A DNA stretch of 64,000 nt from CAYWWY01 sp964462525 (GTDB lineage: Bacteria; Thermotogota; Thermotogae; MWEM01): the NCBI GenBank assembly GCA_964462525.1, contig CAYWWY010000003.1:124001-188000 (forward strand), read 5' to 3'. The position numbers and the translations under genes are program-made. The notes beneath the pieces were generated by a model. The model was not told where the DNA came from, searched no databases, and saw only the letters and a list, made by a program, of their open reading frames with translations. Shown here piece after piece: positions 60,099-64,000 of this stretch (the stretch's first letter is position 1; each line of letters opens with the position of its first letter).

Positions 60099-61069
60099 AG
60101 TTGGGTGTGTTCCACGATGGTATTTCTTCCCCTTTTCTTTGCGGAGTACAAAGCCTGATCAGCCATTTGAACCAGTTGGCTGGGTGCCTTTTCGCTTTCT
60201 GGAACCCATGTGACAGCGCCAATACTAACGGTCAGATATGGAGCAATAACGGACGATTCGTGAAGGATCTTCTTTTCCTCCAAACGGGTTTGAATCTCTT
60301 GAGAGACAACCATAGCCCCGTTTCGGTCTGTGTTGGGCAAAACGGCTGCAAATTCCTCCCCACCGTACCGGGCCGCCAGATCCTCAGGCCTTTTCAGGCA
60401 CTGCTTGAATAGAAGGGCCACACTTTTAAGGCATTCATCTCCAGCCACGTGGCCATAAGCGTCGTTGTAGAGCTTAAAAAAATCAATATCCAGCATGATC
60501 AAGGATAGGGGGGATTTGGTTCGTTTCGCCCGTTTCCACTCTGATTCAAGGTATCCGTCAAATCTTCGCCGGTTGGCGATCTGGGTCAGCCCATCTTGGT
60601 GAGAGAGTTCTTCCAATCTTCGATTGGCTTCTTCCAGGTGGGTTTTCAGTTCCAATAGCTCCGATTCCCTCAACTTTCGCTGATCCATTTCCTTCTTCAG
60701 GAGCAAAGCGGATCGGACCCGGGCAAGAAACTCGATCGTTTCGAAGGGTTTTCGGATAAAATCCATGGCGCCAGCTTCAAAAGCGCTTTTCAACACTTCT
60801 GGTTCGCTGCGGGCTGTGACCATGATCACCGGTATGTCCCGCAAATGCGGGTCTTCTTTGATTGTTCGGCAGAAGGCGATGCCGTCGACTCCTTCCAGAA
60901 AAATATCCAACAAGATCAGATCGACAGGGTGATCTGGATCGGAACGGAGGAGTCGATCAGCTTCCTCGGCGGAAGTCAGAAGATGAACATCCGAATACCC
61001 TTCTTTTTTCAACAAATGCTTTATCATTTTCTGAAGCACCAAGGAGTCCTCTACAATTAAGATCCTCAT
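60095..61069 (-). CDS. Response regulator-diguanylate cyclase (REC-GGDEF)
   Basis: 324 residues. The receiver (EDSLVLQKM, phospho-acceptor in LILLDIFLEG, Lys in RKPFE) is followed by a short coiled coil (about 125-155) and a GGDEF domain (about 157-320) with DGLTQIANRRRFD, LDIDFFKLYND and the active-site signature GGEEF. It should make cyclic di-GMP when phosphorylated. The inhibitory R-x-x-D site upstream of GGEEF reads RPED, so product inhibition may be retained. AAGGAGG is 12 bases from the ATG. Own promoter. Confidence 0.94.
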   Translation of the reverse strand: MRILIVEDSLVLQKMIKHLLKKEGYSDVHLLTSAEEADRLLRSDPDHPVDLILLDIFLEGVDGIAFCRTIKEDPHLRDIPVIMVTARSEPEVLKSAFEAGAMDFIRKPFETIEFLARVRSALLLKKEMDQRKLRESELLELKTHLEEANRRLEELSHQDGLTQIANRRRFDGYLESEWKRAKRTKSPLSLIMLDIDFFKLYNDAYGHVAGDECLKSVALLFKQCLKRPEDLAARYGGEEFAAVLPNTDRNGAMVVSQEIQTRLEEKKILHESSVIAPYLTVSIGAVTWVPESEKAPSQLVQMADQALYSAKKRGRNTIVEHTQL

Positions 61070-61105
61070 GAATTTACGGCACCTCCTTTTTATCTGGATA
61101 GAACA

Positions 61106-61111
61106 ATTATA
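61106..61111 (-). promoter_or_regulatory. -10 element of the REC-GGDEF operon
   Basis: TATAAT on the minus strand, about 40 bases before the start; no good -35. Confidence 0.4.
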
Positions 61112-61149
61112 TCATATTGAATACGGGAGGCTGTGGGTTTCTCTGTCTT

Positions 61150-62334
61150 TTATATGTTTTGCCTGAGGATTCCATCCAGGATCTCATCCGGTAGGGTTAC
61201 CGGGTTCTCTTTCTGACCAGTCATCGATCGAATTCGGTCGATGTGCGAGGATTGAACGCCCAAAGACCCGAAAGAAGGGATGTCCAGAATACTTTGCCAT
61301 TGCTTCAGGATCGCAACCAGATATTGCGCTGCTGTTTGCGGATCGTTCTCTGTCCATCCAAGGATCCGCGCGACTTGGATATACTTGCTAAGAGTCAGGG
61401 GATCGGGATTGTCGGAATGGTTTTGTATATGATCAATATTGGCAGAGAGGACAGACGGAAGGAGTCGTGCGCAGATCACCCCATGAGGGATATCGAAAAT
61501 CCCACCGATCGAAGAGGCAAAGCCATGAACCAAACCCAACCCAGCTTGAGACAAAACCCATCCCGACAAGCTGGCGGCCCAACTCATCTTTTCGCGGAGG
61601 GTAATATCATCCGGATTGGTTATGCTCACTTCAATCAAAGCCTCTGATACGCAACGGATTCCTTCGATGGCCAATGCATCGCTCCAAGGATTGGCTTTTT
61701 TGGAAACAAACCCTTCAATCAGTTGAGTCAAGGCATCCATGCCAGAGGCTGCAGAAACAAGACTGGGACAGCTCAAGGTCAGTGTAGGGTCCACGATCGC
61801 TATATCGGGAAAAAACCGAATGTGGCGGAGCGATCGCTTTCTGGATCGTTCTCGATCGGTGATAACGGCGTTTTTTGTCAGTTCGCTCCCCGTGCCCGCG
61901 GTTGTCGGGATTGCAATGAAGGGGCGTTTCTTTCCCGGATGGGCCCGATGATCGGGGGATCCTTCCAGGTAGGGGCGGATGGATTCGTTGAGGGGCAGCA
62001 TTGCGCTGATCGCTTTGCCTGCATCAAGAGCGCTTCCCCCACCAATCGCCGCAACAAAATCTACAGAGCGCTTTTGGAGTTTGAATACCGCTTGGTCGAT
62101 CTGGTCTACGCTTGGTTCAGAAGAAACCGACCAAACAATGAAATCAACCGCTTTTTTCCGCAATCGATTCACCATTCGATAACCGGCCTCCGTATCTTCC
62201 AAAGGGCGTTTGCCCACAACTAAGGCCAAGCGACACCGGTCCGGCAGGATTTGGTCGATGCTTCCCTCCAGAATACCCGATCCAAAATGATAGTGTGTGG
62301 GACATGCGGTCGAAAAGGGTCTTATGGCTTCCAT
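61150..62334 (-). CDS. Iron-containing alcohol dehydrogenase family protein
   Basis: 394 residues of the class III (Fe-ADH) dehydroquinate-synthase-like fold. NAD(P) binding: GGGSALDAGKAIS and IPTTAGTGSELTKNAV. Metal-ligand region: ASGMDALTQLIEGFVS and LVHGFASSIGGIFDIPHG. Two classical metal His are Gln and Ser here; I recall the same pattern in a widespread subfamily, so it is noted, not claimed as damage. Substrate unknown. The ATG overlaps the ABM gene by 13 bases; weak ribosome site. Confidence 0.88.
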   Translation of the reverse strand: MEAIRPFSTACPTHYHFGSGILEGSIDQILPDRCRLALVVGKRPLEDTEAGYRMVNRLRKKAVDFIVWSVSSEPSVDQIDQAVFKLQKRSVDFVAAIGGGSALDAGKAISAMLPLNESIRPYLEGSPDHRAHPGKKRPFIAIPTTAGTGSELTKNAVITDRERSRKRSLRHIRFFPDIAIVDPTLTLSCPSLVSAASGMDALTQLIEGFVSKKANPWSDALAIEGIRCVSEALIEVSITNPDDITLREKMSWAASLSGWVLSQAGLGLVHGFASSIGGIFDIPHGVICARLLPSVLSANIDHIQNHSDNPDPLTLSKYIQVARILGWTENDPQTAAQYLVAILKQWQSILDIPSFGSLGVQSSHIDRIRSMTGQKENPVTLPDEILDGILRQNI

Positions 62335-62636
62335 CGACTGATTTGCTGCGGTTCCAGTATGGTACAAGCAATCCCCTCTCGGGGTGCGGCCATCCAAGGT
62401 TCGACTTCTGCCCGCCATTTCAGATAATGGTTCGTGGTTTTGTGGGCTTTAGCCACCTCTTCGGAAACATAGGCTTCATATAAGATAAATTGGCAGGGGT
62501 TTTCCCGTTCCTGCAGAAAATCGAAGCGAAGATTGCCCTTTTCTTGCAAAGAGTGATGATGGTTTTCTTTGGTGGACTGGATGAACGCCGATAAATATGC
62601 TTCTTTCACCCGGATGCGCACCACCGTTACAAACAT
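62322..62636 (-). CDS. ABM-domain protein (LsrG/antibiotic biosynthesis monooxygenase-like)
   Basis: 104 residues of the dimeric alpha/beta-barrel family: MFVTVVRIRVKEAYLSAFI, GNLRFDFLQERENPCQFILY, EAYVSEEVAKAHKTTNHYLKW. Members include LsrG, which isomerises phospho-AI-2, and cofactor-free monooxygenases. AGGAGG is 6 bases before the ATG. It starts within 2 bases of the upstream stop and overlaps the Fe-ADH, so the three form one coupled operon, probably a catabolic set. Confidence 0.88.
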   Translation of the reverse strand: MFVTVVRIRVKEAYLSAFIQSTKENHHHSLQEKGNLRFDFLQERENPCQFILYEAYVSEEVAKAHKTTNHYLKWRAEVEPWMAAPREGIACTILEPQQISRWKP

Positions 62637-62637
62637 C

Positions 62638-63999
62638 TTATCCCTCCTGTTTTTTTCGCCATTCTTGGAGGAGCTGATCGGATTCGAGAACTTTTTCCTT
62701 CTGAAGGTCCCAGAACCGAGGCCTGCGGGTTTCGTTCAGTTCTTCGACAGTCTTGCCCTGTTGTTCGACCCAGGTGTAGTATTTCAGATTGTGCCATTGC
62801 TTTCGGATGGTGTGTGTGCCTTCCTGGACCCAATCGGTCTTCACGCCCAGCAGAACCTTTTCGTGGATAACCATTGCCTTTTGTTCATCCATAGCGCCAT
62901 AGGTCTGTTCCATGTTCTGCAACACCGAACGATAGCGTCCCGCATGATCGGTCGCTATGGTAAACAAGGTATCTTCGGCCGTCATATCAAAGTACTTGGC
63001 TGCCTTGATGGCGCACAGTAGATTGGCAACCCCCGAAATTCCGAAAATCCGGGAAAACTGCTCGATGCTCTGGGGCGCCATTCCAATTCGCTTAAGATGG
63101 GTTTTCCCGGGTTCGCTGGTGAGAAGCTGGAGGCCTTGCTTGGATTCGATATCGTCTACAGCCACCATGGCATCCATGTTCATGACATTATGGATCCATG
63201 TGACATGTTTGTCACCGATCCCCTGTATATCATGGCCTCCATATCCGTTGCTGATCAAAGTCGGACATTGGATCGGCTCGGCTCCGATGATCCGGCAGTT
63301 TGGAAAGACTTCTTTCAGCCGGTCTCCTGCAGCGATGGTGCCGGAAGATCCCATGGTCGAGACAAAAGCGCTTGCGTGCCCGTTTCCGATCCCCTGGGTA
63401 TGAATCTGTTCCGTCAATTCCACGAGGGTATTGCCTGTGACATAGTAGTGAAAGCGATAGTTGCCGAATTCATCGAATTGATTTAAGATCCGAACTTTTT
63501 CGGGGTTTTCGGCCTTTAGCTCTTTTGCTTTATCGTAGATCTCCTTGACATTGGATTCACAACCCGGAGTGGCAATTGCTCGGCCTCCGAAATCATGAAT
63601 CATGTCAAACCGCTCTTGACTCATCTCTTCGGGTAGAATGACGACAGAATCGAAACCCATGCGGCATCCGGCCCATGCGCCTCCGATCCCATAGTTGCCC
63701 GTAGAGGGCCACACTAAGGTATGGAAAAAGGGGTCGATCTCTCCCCGGACCACCTTTTCCATCAGAATCGAGTAGGTGGCTCCTACCTTATGGCTCCCTG
63801 TTGGGAATTCCATTCCATACAACAAGACGATGTTAGCGTCCACACCAGTCAGAACCTTGGGAACGACCACATAATAGATCTGGTTTTGCGCGTTTTTCCA
63901 GGTGATGTTGTAGAAGTTGATCGGATCGAGCGGATCTTCCTTCAGGGCCTTCAAGGCGCGGTTTCGTATGTGCGGATCGATGGTTTCTGGGTGAAGCAT
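62638..63999 (-). CDS. PLP-dependent fold-type II enzyme (start may lie beyond window)
   Basis: 453 residues visible from an ATG at the very edge; the true start may be upstream of the window. Cysteine-synthase/threonine-synthase-like fold: Schiff-base Lys in PTGSHKVGA, WPSTGNYGIGGAWAGC, phosphate-binding glycines in STMGSSGTIAAGD, and SGVANLLCAIKAAKYF. The family of this particular type occurs in several anaerobes without a firm assignment; ammonia-lyase, sulfhydrylase or amino-acid side-chain lyase activity are all possible. Coupled to the ABM and Fe-ADH genes. Confidence 0.82.
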   Translation of the reverse strand: MLHPETIDPHIRNRALKALKEDPLDPINFYNITWKNAQNQIYYVVVPKVLTGVDANIVLLYGMEFPTGSHKVGATYSILMEKVVRGEIDPFFHTLVWPSTGNYGIGGAWAGCRMGFDSVVILPEEMSQERFDMIHDFGGRAIATPGCESNVKEIYDKAKELKAENPEKVRILNQFDEFGNYRFHYYVTGNTLVELTEQIHTQGIGNGHASAFVSTMGSSGTIAAGDRLKEVFPNCRIIGAEPIQCPTLISNGYGGHDIQGIGDKHVTWIHNVMNMDAMVAVDDIESKQGLQLLTSEPGKTHLKRIGMAPQSIEQFSRIFGISGVANLLCAIKAAKYFDMTAEDTLFTIATDHAGRYRSVLQNMEQTYGAMDEQKAMVIHEKVLLGVKTDWVQEGTHTIRKQWHNLKYYTWVEQQGKTVEELNETRRPRFWDLQKEKVLESDQLLQEWRKKQEG

Positions 64000-64000
64000 T

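Noticed and set aside
61150..62334. Loss of two metal-binding His in the Fe-ADH protein as evidence of inactivity
   Set aside because: The same GMDALTQ and HGFA-x-x-x-GG pattern is, as I recall, common to a whole subfamily, so it is not an anomaly of this gene.
1..64000. CRISPR arrays, insertion sequences, integrases or prophage
   Set aside because: No regularly spaced repeats, transposase or integrase motifs, or phage genes were seen on either strand; tRNA 3' ends show no attachment-site duplication nearby.

Overview
The window reads as one contiguous, gene-dense bacterial chromosome segment with a roughly balanced base composition and no phage, insertion-sequence or CRISPR content. The cell is probably a diderm. 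Three ABC solute-binding proteins carry ordinary signal peptides with no lipobox, a small predicted beta-barrel protein ends in an aromatic residue, and several lipoproteins are present. It is flagellated, with a fliK-flgD-TIGR02530-flgE order like that of Firmicutes, Synergistota and Thermotogota. It also has DUF1292 and ComFB proteins and many peptide and sugar ABC importers. This suggests a Thermotogota-, Synergistota- or Atribacterota-like lineage, but the phylum cannot be fixed from the sequence alone.

Layout. 1-3.6 kb: a truncated Ig-like lipoprotein, a REC-PP2C phosphatase, a small barrel protein and a DUF1292 protein. 3.6-9.5 kb: a complete peptide ABC operon (minus strand). 9.7-13 kb: a SWIM-SNF2 helicase. 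13.1-16.1 kb: a sugar ABC operon lacking an ATPase and preceded by an attenuator-like leader. 16.5-26 kb (plus strand): Sir2 deacylase, an SBP-GAF-HD-GYP sensor, NadE, AsnS, then a response regulator-TrkA-TrkA-TrkH potassium operon. 26-27.4 kb: a hypothetical gene, a 450-bp gene-poor gap and ComFB. 27.5-33.4 kb: a second peptide ABC operon. 33.6-39.1 kb: an HPP membrane protein, WecB, two PfkB kinases, Dus and PsuG. 39.1-40 kb: a secreted protein and three tRNAs. 40-49.8 kb: flagellar hook operon downstream of gatA-gatB. 49.97-50.1 kb: tRNA-Val. 50.1-56.7 kb: an unusual operon of two paralogous lipoproteins, a CopZ-like protein, two enlarged sugar permeases and two secreted proteins. 57-61 kb: a NarL-type two-component pair and a REC-GGDEF gene coupled to a periplasmic-binding lipoprotein. 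61-64 kb: Fe-ADH, an ABM-domain protein and a PLP enzyme.

How the parts fit: the cell appears to live on imported peptides and sugars. Two operons carry dedicated peptide-transporter ATPases, while both sugar systems must borrow one. Motility and cyclic-di-GMP signalling recur (HD-GYP, GGDEF, ComFB, flagellar operon). Many promoters share an extended -10 of the form TGGTATAAT.

Most striking observations: (1) GatA has lost the catalytic Lys and cis-Ser of the amidase triad although its partner GatB looks intact; (2) a MalG-type permease carries an extracytoplasmic insertion of about 470 residues, beside an enlarged MalF-type partner and two paralogous lipoproteins of no recognised family, which together could be an undescribed transport or sensing system; (3) the sugar ABC operon has a promoter, a short leader ORF and an intrinsic terminator arranged as an attenuator.
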